Part shown: piece after piece, positions 1 to 5,926 of the stretch
Layout of the letters: every line of letters begins with the position of its first letter
How positions within the stretch are numbered: position 1 is the first letter of the stretch
Origin: Deinococcus sp.
Lineage (GTDB): Bacteria > Deinococcota > Deinococci > Deinococcales > Thermaceae
Assembly: GCA_023382135.1 (NCBI GenBank)
Contig: JAMCQK010000102.1
Location: 1-8,263, forward strand
Length of the DNA: 8,263 bases
Reading direction: 5' to 3'
The notes under the pieces: generated by a model
Seen by the model: only the letters and a program-made list of their open reading frames with translations
Databases searched by the model: none
What the model was told of the DNA's origin: nothing
Position numbers and translations under genes: made by a program

Positions 1-96
1 GCTGACCACCCCTGTCTTGACCACTGGACCGCCATAATTGCCTTATCTATCGCATAAATTAGATGGTTCATGCTGTTTATCCTATCCAGAACAAGA
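1..96. repeat. Left copy of a perfect inverted repeat of at least 96 bp
   Basis: Bases 1-96 are the exact reverse complement of 1731-1826, with no mismatch. Identity stops at base 97 on the inner side. The outer side runs to the window edge, so the repeat may be longer. It lies just downstream of rsmH. No transposase reading frame is recognisable inside it and I see no terminal inverted repeats within a single copy, although GACCAC occurs twice (4-9 and 20-25). It could be a MITE-like element, an IS end, or another dispersed repeat. That the window begins inside it may mean a contig broke at a multicopy repeat. Confidence 0.93.
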
Positions 97-136
97 AGCA
101 AGGAGATGTAAAAAAAGCTCCAACGCTGTAGGGTGC

Positions 137-991
137 TCACGCCCCCTCCTTGCGCACGGCCGCGCGCAGCTTGGCGCTACGAGCGCGGGGGTTGGCGGCA
201 ATCTCACCTGCTCCGGGAACCAAGGGCCTTTTGGTGAGCGCTTCAAAAGTATCGCTATCCTTCAAGAACTGCTTGACCACCCGGTCTTCCAGCGAGTGAA
301 AACTGATTACCACTAAGCGGCCACCAGGATGGACCACCTTTTCTGCCGCCTCGAGCAACTTGCTGAGTGCGCCAAGCTCATCGTTTACAAAAATTCTGAG
401 CGCCTGGAAGGTCTTGCGTGCCGGGTGCCCAGCGGTGCGGTAACCCACGGCGCGACGCACAATTTCGGCAAGCTCGGTGGTGGTCTCTATCGGCTTTGCC
501 TTGCGTGCTTGGTCAATAAATCTTGCGATGCGGTAGGCCTTGGGCTCGTCGCCAAAGCGCAGGATAACCTCGGCCAGTCTTTCCACCGGAAGGGTGTTCA
601 CCACTTCCGAAGCGGTGGTTCCACTGTCTCCCATCCGCATGTCCAGCGGCCCCTGGTAGTGGTAACTAAAGCCGCGTTTGGGGTCGTCAAAGTGGAAGCT
701 GGAGACCCCCAGGTCAGCTAAGATTCCGTCCACTTGTATGATGCCAAGCTTGACAAGCTCGTTTTGAACATTTGCAAAGTTGGCCTGAACCAGCGTCAGC
801 CCGGATAGGCCCATTTCCCTGGCACGCGCTATGGCCTGTGGATCCTGGTCAAAAGCAATTACCCTGCCTCCGCGTTCCAGAATCCCCCTGGTATGTCCGG
901 CGCCACCCAAGGTGGCGTCCACATAGAGCCCCCCGGGCTTGACTGCTAACAAGCCCAGGGCTTCTTGGTACAGGACACTGGTGTGCTGCAT
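137..991 (-). CDS. rsmH: 16S rRNA (cytosine-1402-N4)-methyltransferase RsmH
   Basis: RsmH (formerly MraW) uses S-adenosylmethionine to methylate N4 of C1402 in the decoding centre of 16S rRNA. The 284-aa product opens with HTSVLYQEAL and has the SAM-binding segment DATLGGAGH (residues 25-33), then DQDP near 48-51, ADLGVSS, GPLDMRM, RKTFQALRIFVNDEL, VVISFHSLEDR and the C-terminal NPRARSAKLR signature, so it is complete. I chose the ATG at 991 because AAGGAG lies at 998-1003, 6 nt upstream, and this matches the usual family N-terminus. An alternative ATG at 1087 overlaps the mraZ stop as ATGA with a GAGGT upstream, and would add 32 residues. The gene follows mraZ as in most dcw clusters. A run of seven T (minus strand) lies about 20 nt past the stop (116-110), with only a weak stem before it. 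No further dcw gene follows; an inverted repeat begins 41 bases beyond the stop. Confidence 0.95.
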   Translation of the reverse strand: MQHTSVLYQEALGLLAVKPGGLYVDATLGGAGHTRGILERGGRVIAFDQDPQAIARAREMGLSGLTLVQANFANVQNELVKLGIIQVDGILADLGVSSFHFDDPKRGFSYHYQGPLDMRMGDSGTTASEVVNTLPVERLAEVILRFGDEPKAYRIARFIDQARKAKPIETTTELAEIVRRAVGYRTAGHPARKTFQALRIFVNDELGALSKLLEAAEKVVHPGGRLVVISFHSLEDRVVKQFLKDSDTFEALTKRPLVPGAGEIAANPRARSAKLRAAVRKEGA

Positions 992-997
992 CTCGGG

Positions 998-1003
998 CTC
1001 CTT
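998..1003 (-). promoter_or_regulatory. Shine-Dalgarno site of rsmH
   Basis: AAGGAG on the minus strand, 6 nt before the ATG at 991. It decides between the two candidate rsmH starts (991 and 1087). It lies downstream of the mraZ stop, so rsmH can be translated independently of mraZ. Confidence 0.7.
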
Positions 1004-1083
1004 GGGTGCGGATTCCTTGGCTAACTCACGGCCAATAAAGGCCGCCATTTGCAGATGGGTCTGGTCTTCAATAGCCCAAAGGT

Positions 1084-1512
1084 TCATCCCACCAGACCTC
1101 GCAAGGCTTCCGGCGCGGGCGGGTTCTCCAAAATCTTGTTGATGTTTTCCCACCAGCGCTTCTCGCTCCAAAGCTCCAAGTGCCCAGGCGCACCTGCAAT
1201 TACCACTTCGCTTTCCACGTCGGCGAACTTTCTGAGCGCGGGCGGGACCATTACGCGGTACGCGTTGTCCATCTTGGTCTTGTAGGCCCCGGAGTAGAAA
1301 AACCGCACGAAGGCGCGGCTCTCGGCGTCTCCGATTGGCGCTTTATTTAGCTGCTCTTCAATGCGGACCCACTGAATGAGCGGGAACAGGTAAAGACAAC
1401 CTTCCATGCCGCGGGTGACCACTACCCCGTCTTCGACGAAATGCCGGAAAGGCTGGGGTACTACTACCCTTCCCTTGTCATCGAGGCTGTACTGGTATTC
1501 ACCGTATGGCAT
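1084..1512 (-). CDS. mraZ: Transcriptional regulator MraZ
   Basis: MraZ is an AbrB-like DNA-binding protein that forms rings. In E. coli it represses the dcw cluster by binding TGGGN direct repeats in its own promoter. The 142-aa product has the two tandem MraZ half-domains: DDKGRVVVP at residues 11-19, and a second, diverged copy at 82-90 (DNAYRVMVP) in which the usual Gly is Tyr. The length is normal for the family. The ATG at 1512 follows two TGGGA boxes 10 bp apart, the expected autoregulatory site, and these overlap the place where a ribosome binding site would lie. The nearest purine-rich stretch, GGGAG, is about 10 nt upstream. The gene sits directly upstream of rsmH in the normal order, and the two are probably co-transcribed. 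Confidence 0.95.
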   Translation of the reverse strand: MPYGEYQYSLDDKGRVVVPQPFRHFVEDGVVVTRGMEGCLYLFPLIQWVRIEEQLNKAPIGDAESRAFVRFFYSGAYKTKMDNAYRVMVPPALRKFADVESEVVIAGAPGHLELWSEKRWWENINKILENPPAPEALRGLVG

Positions 1513-1513
1513 T

Positions 1514-1528
1514 TCCCACTATCTCCCA
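1514..1528 (-). promoter_or_regulatory. Candidate MraZ operator, proximal (TGGGA-N5-TGGGA)
   Basis: On the minus strand TGGGA occurs at 1528-1524 and again at 1518-1514, separated by exactly 5 nt. This is the TGGGN-N5-TGGGN arrangement known for E. coli MraZ. The second box ends 1 nt before the mraZ start codon, so bound MraZ could block both transcription and ribosome loading. The match to the known site is seen directly; function is inferred. Confidence 0.65.
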
Positions 1529-1598
1529 CTTTTACTAAATTTGAATTAACAGCTCTTATTTCGATTTATCGCTTTGATACAGAGTTATTACGTCGCTG

Positions 1599-1628
1599 AT
1601 AATAACACACTATATCTAAAAATTTCCA
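1599..1628 (-). promoter_or_regulatory. Possible mraZ promoter
   Basis: Minus strand: TGGAAA (1628-1623) as -35, 18-bp spacer, TATTAT (1604-1599) as -10. The hexamers match consensus at 4/6 and 5/6. It would give a leader of about 80 nt before mraZ and would place the distal TGGGA box over the -35. The region is AT-rich and other placements are possible. Confidence 0.35.
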
Positions 1629-1639
1629 CTGTCTCCCAA
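1625..1639 (-). promoter_or_regulatory. Second, weaker MraZ-like box
   Basis: Minus strand TGGGA (1639-1635), 5 nt, then TGGAA (1629-1625). The surrounding bases (TGGGAGACAGTGG) resemble the proximal operator (TGGGAGATAGTGG) about 110 bp away, differing at one position over those 13 bases. A further TGGGA lies at about 1661-1657, out of register. Confidence 0.4.
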
Positions 1640-1730
1640 TATCACCACACTGCTGTCCCACCGCCTATATTTTGAAAAACGCCAGTAAGTATGTCTGAAA
1701 CGGTAAAAAATAAATGAAATAGCGTCTTTA

Positions 1731-1826
1731 TCTTGTTCTGGATAGGATAAACAGCATGAACCATCTAATTTATGCGATAGATAAGGCAATTATGGCGGTC
1801 CAGTGGTCAAGACAGGGGTGGTCAGC
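1731..1826. repeat. Right copy of the perfect 96-bp inverted repeat
   Basis: Exact reverse complement of 1-96. It sits between the upstream region of mraZ and the rnpB terminator. Together the copies enclose a 1634-bp segment holding only mraZ, rsmH and their control region. No homology to the other copy is seen beyond 1731 on the inner side; beyond 1826 the partner is outside the window. The rest of 1513-1730 is AT-rich regulatory DNA. Confidence 0.93.
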
Positions 1827-1846
1827 CTTGATTTATTGGGCTTGGA

Positions 1847-1879
1847 AAAGGAAAAATCCCCGATATTACTCGGGGATTT
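1847..1879 (-). terminator. Intrinsic terminator of rnpB
   Basis: On the minus strand AAATCCCCGA (1879-1870) pairs perfectly with TCGGGGATTT (1863-1854) around a 6-nt loop, followed by TTTTTCCTTT. It lies just past the 3' end of the RNase P RNA, as expected for its terminator. Confidence 0.85.
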
Positions 1880-1883
1880 GTCT

Positions 1884-2277
<394 letters not shown>

Positions 2278-2282
2278 TTAAT

Positions 2283-2311
2283 AGTTTAGGGCAATAAGCC
2301 TCTTTTGACCA
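2283..2311 (-). promoter_or_regulatory. Probable rnpB promoter
   Basis: Minus strand: TGGTCA (2311-2306), 17-bp spacer, TAAACT (2288-2283), each 4/6 to consensus. Start of transcription would be about 2277-2275, at the P1 helix of rnpB. The -10 overlaps the former stop codon of the upstream Nudix pseudogene (2288-2286). Confidence 0.5.
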
Positions 2312-2846
2312 GCAAGGGACGCGCTTGAAGCATGGTAATCACGTGTGAGGCGTCCGTGATAGTGCCCCGCTCTAACAGCTCATAGGCCTTGGCAAGCGAG
2401 ACCTCCGGGGCTTCTATCAGCTCCCTGTCGTCCAGTACTGTTGGCCCGGGTAACGCGTGTGCCTAGGGCGATATAGGAGAAGGTCTGTGCTGTAATAAGG
2501 GTGCCAAGTGGAGGATGGGGAGGAAAAGCGGTAAGTTCTTGGGCTTCCGCACCTACCTTTTCCAAAAGCTCACTCCGTGCGGCTTTTTCGAGGTCCTCGC
2601 CCAAATTAGCGGCTCCACCCGGAAGCTCGACAAAAAACCGTCGCCAGACATGGCGGTACTGCCTGATAAGCAACACAGTACCCTGTTCGGTAACCGGAAG
2701 CGCTGTGACGAAGCGGTACTTGTCCGGCATATAGATGTACGCGGCTTCCTTGTCCAAATGGGTTTTAGGCGCTCGCGGATGACGGGGAATGGGTGCTTAG
2801 CGAGCTCCTGGATATCCAGGCTTTCCCAGGGTAGAGCTTCTTCTTG
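2286..2846 (-). pseudogene. Frameshifted, decayed Nudix hydrolase
   Basis: A broken paralogue of the intact Nudix gene at 2974-3534. Three reading frames are needed to cover it. The first reads EEALPWESLDIQEL up to RERLK and shifts at a run of four A (2766-2763); one more A restores THLDKEAAYIYMPDK. The second frame carries the core (LPVTEQGTVLLIRQYRH) and the Nudix box. It shifts again near 2439-2443 into VLDDRELIEAPEVSLAKAYELL, ending RPLLVKRGLLP and a stop at 2286. The rebuilt product would be about 187 aa, against 186 for the intact copy. The Nudix box itself is damaged: in the GX5EX7REUXEEXGU pattern the Arg is Ser and one metal-binding Glu of the EE pair is Lys. No in-frame start codon is visible at the front. 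The nearest ATG (2875) is in another frame. Confidence 0.85.
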
Positions 2847-2878
2847 TTGTTTGGGTACGGTCTAAGTATCTCCATGGC

Positions 2879-2902
2879 GAGTTTGGCCCTTCGGCCAAAC
2901 TC
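2879..2902. repeat. Perfect 10-bp palindrome with 4-nt loop
   Basis: GAGTTTGGCC and GGCCAAACTC around CTTC, in the 127-bp gap between the intact and decayed Nudix genes. Neither strand continues into a T run, so it is not a classical intrinsic terminator. It could still end or stabilise the yqeY-Nudix transcript, or be a dispersed palindromic repeat. The rest of 2847-2973 holds nothing recognisable. Confidence 0.7.
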
Positions 2903-2973
2903 ACTAGGACCAGAGGGAGCAAGGAACACAGCGTGGCTTTTCAAGCCTTTCGACAAACTTAGACTGGAGATGC

Positions 2974-3534
2974 TTAGTCTAGCAGCCCGCGCTCGATAAG
3001 TTTGGGGCGCGCGTAAAAAAGTGTAAGGGCGGTAGGCGCGTCTTCTATCTGGCCGCTGTCCAAGAGTTCGTAGATCTCGCCCAGGGGCATCTCGATGGTC
3101 TCAATGAGCTCACCTTCTTCGTGCGCTACCGCCTGTACCACCTCCGCAGCGAAGCCGACGAACGAATGAAAGACCACCGCGGTGAAGGAAGGTTGCGGGT
3201 GAAAGGTTACAAGAGGGTTTACCTGTGAAACCTGTGCGCCGACTTCTTCTAAAAGCTCGCGCCTTGCGGCGTTTTCCGGGCTTTCGCTCTCATCCACTTT
3301 TCCCGCTGGAACCTCCAGCAAAAATTTCCCGGTGGGATGGCGGTACTGACGGATGAGCAGCGCGGTTCGCTTTACTGTCACCGGCAGGATAAAGACCGCC
3401 TCCACCGGGCCGGGGCGGTAGATGTAGGTAAGCTCCTTGCCGGTGTGGGTGCGCAGGCGTTCGCGCACCAGCCTTACTGGATAGTCCAGAATCTGCTCGA
3501 CCTCGAGGCTTTCCCAGGGAGAGTCCTTTTTCAT
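2974..3534 (-). CDS. Nudix hydrolase, ADP-ribose pyrophosphatase family
   Basis: Predicted to split ADP-ribose or a related nucleotide-sugar into AMP and a phosphosugar, a house-cleaning reaction in the cytoplasm. The 186-aa product contains a complete Nudix box: Gly, five residues, Glu, seven residues, then REL-LEEVG (within GKVDESESPENAARRELL and following EEVGA, about residues 78-100). An N-terminal strand region (LTYIYRPGPVEAVFILPV) precedes it, and ALLIRQYRHPTGKFLLEVPAG leads into the box; both are typical of the ADP-ribose pyrophosphatase subfamily. The substrate is inferred, not shown. The ATG at 3534 overlaps the yqeY stop as ATGA, so translation is probably coupled. The adjacent downstream copy (2286-2846) is a decayed duplicate. 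Confidence 0.9.
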   Translation of the reverse strand: MKKDSPWESLEVEQILDYPVRLVRERLRTHTGKELTYIYRPGPVEAVFILPVTVKRTALLIRQYRHPTGKFLLEVPAGKVDESESPENAARRELLEEVGAQVSQVNPLVTFHPQPSFTAVVFHSFVGFAAEVVQAVAHEEGELIETIEMPLGEIYELLDSGQIEDAPTALTLFYARPKLIERGLLD

Positions 3535-3926
3535 TTCTTGGCGAGCCTCTCAATCACCACGCGCACTATATTTCCGGGTGCCGCAGGCCCTAGCGCTTTT
3601 GTTACTGTTCCGATGGCGGCCACAGGAGCCTTGAACTGCGGGAAGTCTATGTTTGCTTTGATCCAAGCTTCAATCTCGGCCTCGCTCAGCTCTTTGGGCA
3701 AATACTTGTCAAGAAATTCAATCTCGAACGTGTTTTTGTTTTCCTCGGCGGATACGCGTAACGCCTTGAGAATCTTTACCGCGTCGGCGTCGTCTATCGC
3801 CCGTCCGTCGCCTTTGCGGTCGAACTCGGCTTTGACCACACGGGCGAAATCGCGCACTTGGGCGTCGCCTTGCTTCATGCCTTGGACAATTTCCTTTTTG
3901 ATGGCGTCGTAGATGCCGGTACTCAT
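3531..3926 (-). CDS. yqeY: GatB/YqeY domain protein
   Basis: A 131-aa protein of the YqeY family, related to the C-terminal tail domain of the amidotransferase subunit GatB. Its cellular role is not well defined; a link to tRNA-dependent amidation is suggested by homology only. Visible family features are the helical N-terminus (IYDAIKKEIVQGMKQGD), the central FEIEFLDKYLPKELSEAEIEAWI, and the C-terminal GTVTKALGPAAPGNIVRVVIERL. It is somewhat shorter than the roughly 148 aa usual in the family. The ATG at 3926 is chosen because TATGCT lies exactly 6 nt upstream (3938-3933) and no Shine-Dalgarno is present, which is the pattern of a leaderless mRNA. The gene is divergent from purH across 64 bp and coupled to the Nudix gene downstream. 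Confidence 0.9.
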   Translation of the reverse strand: MSTGIYDAIKKEIVQGMKQGDAQVRDFARVVKAEFDRKGDGRAIDDADAVKILKALRVSAEENKNTFEIEFLDKYLPKELSEAEIEAWIKANIDFPQFKAPVAAIGTVTKALGPAAPGNIVRVVIERLAKK

Positions 3927-3932
3927 AGGAAC

Positions 3933-3961
3933 AGCATAGCTTGTGGCGAGCGGCTTGTGGC
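3933..3961 (-). promoter_or_regulatory. Probable leaderless promoter of yqeY
   Basis: Minus-strand TATGCT (3938-3933) stands 6 nt before the yqeY ATG, fitting TANNNT-N6/7-ATG of leaderless Deinococcota genes. The -35 is weak (GCCACA at 3961-3956, 17-bp spacer) and falls in the GCTTGTGG repeats. Confidence 0.5.
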
Positions 3962-3967
3962 TTGTGG
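3940..3967 (+). repeat. Three copies of GCTTGTGG in the divergent promoter
   Basis: GCTTGTGG at 3940-3947, 3953-3960 and 3960-3967 (the last shares one base). The copies supply the putative -35 elements for both purH and yqeY. They could be a regulator site or low-complexity spacer DNA. Confidence 0.6.
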
Positions 3968-3983
3968 AGGGTATGGGTAAAGT
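3955..3983 (+). promoter_or_regulatory. Probable leaderless promoter of purH
   Basis: TTGTGG (3955-3960), 17-bp spacer, TAAAGT (3978-3983), then 7 nt to the ATG at 3991. The first transcribed base would be at or next to the start codon. A GGAGG at 3966-3970 is 20 nt from this ATG, too far to act as a Shine-Dalgarno for it. Confidence 0.5.
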
Positions 3984-3990
3984 CGTAGAG

Positions 3991-5493
3991 ATGCGCGCGC
4001 TTCTCTCGGTATCAAACAAAAAGGGATTAGTCGAGTTTGCTGAAGGATTGGCGTCTCTGGGTTTTGACATCGTTTCCACCGGCGGCACCCACAAGATCTT
4101 GAAAGATGCGGGCCTAAACGTTATCTACGTTTCCGAGGTCACCGGCTTCCCAGAGATTCTGGGCGGCCGGGTAAAGACTCTGCACCCAAAAATTCACGGT
4201 GGGCTCTTAGCCAAGAAAACTCCCGGGCACACCGCTGAACTCGAGGCTGGCGGCATCACGCGCATAGATCTGCTGGCGGTGAACCTTTATCCGTTCGAAG
4301 AAGTGCTGGCCAAAGGCGCTTCCTTTGAAGAGTGTTTGGAAAACATAGATATCGGCGGCCCAGCCATGTTGCGTGCGGCGGCCAAGAACCACGAATCGGT
4401 AATTGTTGTGTGCGATCCGGCGGATTATCCTAGCGTGCTGGCAGCCCTGAGAACAGGCGTGAGTAGCGCGTTCCGGCGCGAGCTTGCTTTCAAGGCGTTT
4501 GCGCATACGGCTTCCTATGATGCGGCGGTCTCCGGCTGGTTGTCGCACGAAAAGTTTCCGGCTACCAAGGTTATTGCCCTGGATAAAATTCGTGGCCTCC
4601 GTTATGGCGAGAACCCGCACCAGCAAGCGGCGCTGTACCTGGAACGCGGCGAGGTAAGCCCTTTAGTGCATTCAGAGGTTCTCCAAGGCAAGGAGATGAG
4701 CTACAACAACTATGCAGACGCCGAGACCGCTTGGAACTTGGTCTCGGAGTTTTCCCAGCCTGCGTGTGTGGCCATTAAGCACCAGAACCCGTGCGGTGTG
4801 GCGGTGGGGGAGAGCGGGCTGGCGGCGTATCTCAAGGCCTACGAGGCCGACCCGGAAAGTATCTTCGGAGGAATAATCGCTTTCAATCGTCCGGTAGAGG
4901 AAAAGACCGCCGAGGCCATGCGGGATGTTTTCCTCGAGGTGGTGATGGCGCCCTCGTTTGAAGATGACGTTTTGGCGATTTTTGCCAAAAAGAAAAATCT
5001 GCGCGTTTTGAAAGTTCCGCCGCCAGCCAAAGGTCCGTATCTCGATTTCAAGCGGCTGCGCGGAGGATTTCTGTTGCAAGATGCCGATACGTTTTCGCTC
5101 GATCAGAACCAGGTCCAGTTTGTGACTGCCGATCATCCAAAGGATTCCGAGTGGAACGACTTGCTTTTTGCCTGGACGGTGGTGAAACACGTGCGTTCGA
5201 ACGCGATCGTTATTGCAAAAGATGGGCAGACCGTCGGCATCGGCGTGGGCCAGACCTCGCGTGTGCGGGCTGCCAGGCAGGCGCTGGAGCAAGCAGGCGA
5301 AAACTCCATGGGCGCGGTGATGGCCTCGGATGCGTTCTTTCCCTTTGGTGACGTGGTGCAACTGGCGGCACGGGCGGGGGTATCCGCCATCATTCAGCCC
5401 GGTGGTTCGGTGCGCGACCAGGACTCTATTGACATGGCCAACCAAGCGGGAATTGCCATGGTGTTTACAGGAGTGCGGCACTTTAGGCACTAG
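3991..5493 (+). CDS. purH: Bifunctional AICAR formyltransferase / IMP cyclohydrolase PurH
   Basis: PurH catalyses the last two steps of de novo IMP synthesis: formyl transfer from 10-formyl-THF to AICAR, then ring closure. The 500-aa product begins with the MGS-like cyclohydrolase domain: LLSVSNKKGLVEFA, STGGT at residues 29-33, and GGRVKTLHPKIHGG around 58-71. The transformylase domain has RYGENPHQ (204-211), KEMSYNNY, KHQNPCG starting at 263 with the catalytic His 264, SIFGGIIAFN, KHVRSNAIVIA, GVGQTSRVRA and SDAFFPFGD, and ends in the typical GVRHFRH. All key motifs are present and the length is normal. The start at 3991 fits the family N-terminus and the leaderless promoter; an ATG at 3973 would add six residues, and one at 3943 sixteen. 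No other pur gene is in the window, so it appears to be monocistronic. Confidence 0.96.
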   Translation: MRALLSVSNKKGLVEFAEGLASLGFDIVSTGGTHKILKDAGLNVIYVSEVTGFPEILGGRVKTLHPKIHGGLLAKKTPGHTAELEAGGITRIDLLAVNLYPFEEVLAKGASFEECLENIDIGGPAMLRAAAKNHESVIVVCDPADYPSVLAALRTGVSSAFRRELAFKAFAHTASYDAAVSGWLSHEKFPATKVIALDKIRGLRYGENPHQQAALYLERGEVSPLVHSEVLQGKEMSYNNYADAETAWNLVSEFSQPACVAIKHQNPCGVAVGESGLAAYLKAYEADPESIFGGIIAFNRPVEEKTAEAMRDVFLEVVMAPSFEDDVLAIFAKKKNLRVLKVPPPAKGPYLDFKRLRGGFLLQDADTFSLDQNQVQFVTADHPKDSEWNDLLFAWTVVKHVRSNAIVIAKDGQTVGIGVGQTSRVRAARQALEQAGENSMGAVMASDAFFPFGDVVQLAARAGVSAIIQPGGSVRDQDSIDMANQAGIAMVFTGVRHFRH

Positions 5494-5926
5494 TGAGCTC
5501 TCGGCGAGCGCGGTATCCGTAGGTCGGAAAGCTCAAGAGAGACCCCTCCCATTCGCTTTGTTCAGGACTGCGGCACGCTAGGGATGTAGAGCCAACCAAC
5601 AAGCCGCAGAGCCAGCCAGGGCGGTTTCCCAAGGCAGAACATTGCTCTAACGAGGGTTGGAGCCCATAAGACCAACCCCACACACCGGACGCTGGTAGGG
5701 CTGGCTCCCAGCCGCAGTGCTGCCGGTAGTTTTACTGGATGACACCTGTCCTTTGAAGAGCCTTTCGGCGCCGCAGTAAGCTACGCCCTTACTCTAAAAC
5801 TGCCGCGCGCCAGGAGCCAGCTTCTCCTTGGCTTCGGCTGCAGGTGGTGTGCTTTGACTCAGGGATAACGTAAAAACCAGAATGGCGCCCCAAGCGGGAC
5901 GACAACTTGGTTGCGGGTGTTTGTGG
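5494..5926. other. Non-coding region rich in inverted repeats between purH and the transporter
   Basis: I find no credible gene or tRNA in these 433 bases between two convergent genes. Several inverted repeats are present. GAGCCAGCC (5609-5617) pairs with GGCTGGCTC (5699-5707). GGGTTGG (5654-5660) pairs with CCAACCC (5672-5678). GGCTGG (5699-5704) can instead pair with CCAGCC (5708-5713). GCCAGGAG (5809-5816) pairs with CTCCTTGGC (5824-5832) with one bulge. None is followed by a clear T run. It may contain dispersed intergenic repeats or a structured RNA. Confidence 0.5.

Noticed and set aside
1084..1171. Longer rsmH start (GTG/ATG at 1171 or ATG at 1087)
   Set aside because: The extension overlaps mraZ or adds residues without family similarity, while 991 has a strong AAGGAG and matches the known N-terminus. 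The ATGA at 1087 remains possible.
2765..2956. A 63-codon minus-strand frame ahead of the Nudix pseudogene
   Set aside because: Its end is an out-of-frame reading of Nudix remnants and its start covers the palindrome 2879-2902. There is no independent support for a gene.
3966..3970. GGAGG as a Shine-Dalgarno for purH
   Set aside because: It is 20 nt from the family-consistent ATG at 3991 and only 2 nt from the ATG at 3973. Neither spacing works well.
5590..5720. A tRNA-like multibranch fold
   Set aside because: There is no TTCRANY T-loop motif, no 7-bp acceptor stem with correct spacing and no anticodon arm, so it is not a tRNA.
5794..5926. Minus-strand stretch ILVFTLSLSQSTPPAAEAKEK that resembles a signal peptide
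   Set aside because: It has no start codon or ribosome binding site, and the frame upstream is antisense or out of frame to the transporter. It stops soon after; probably chance.
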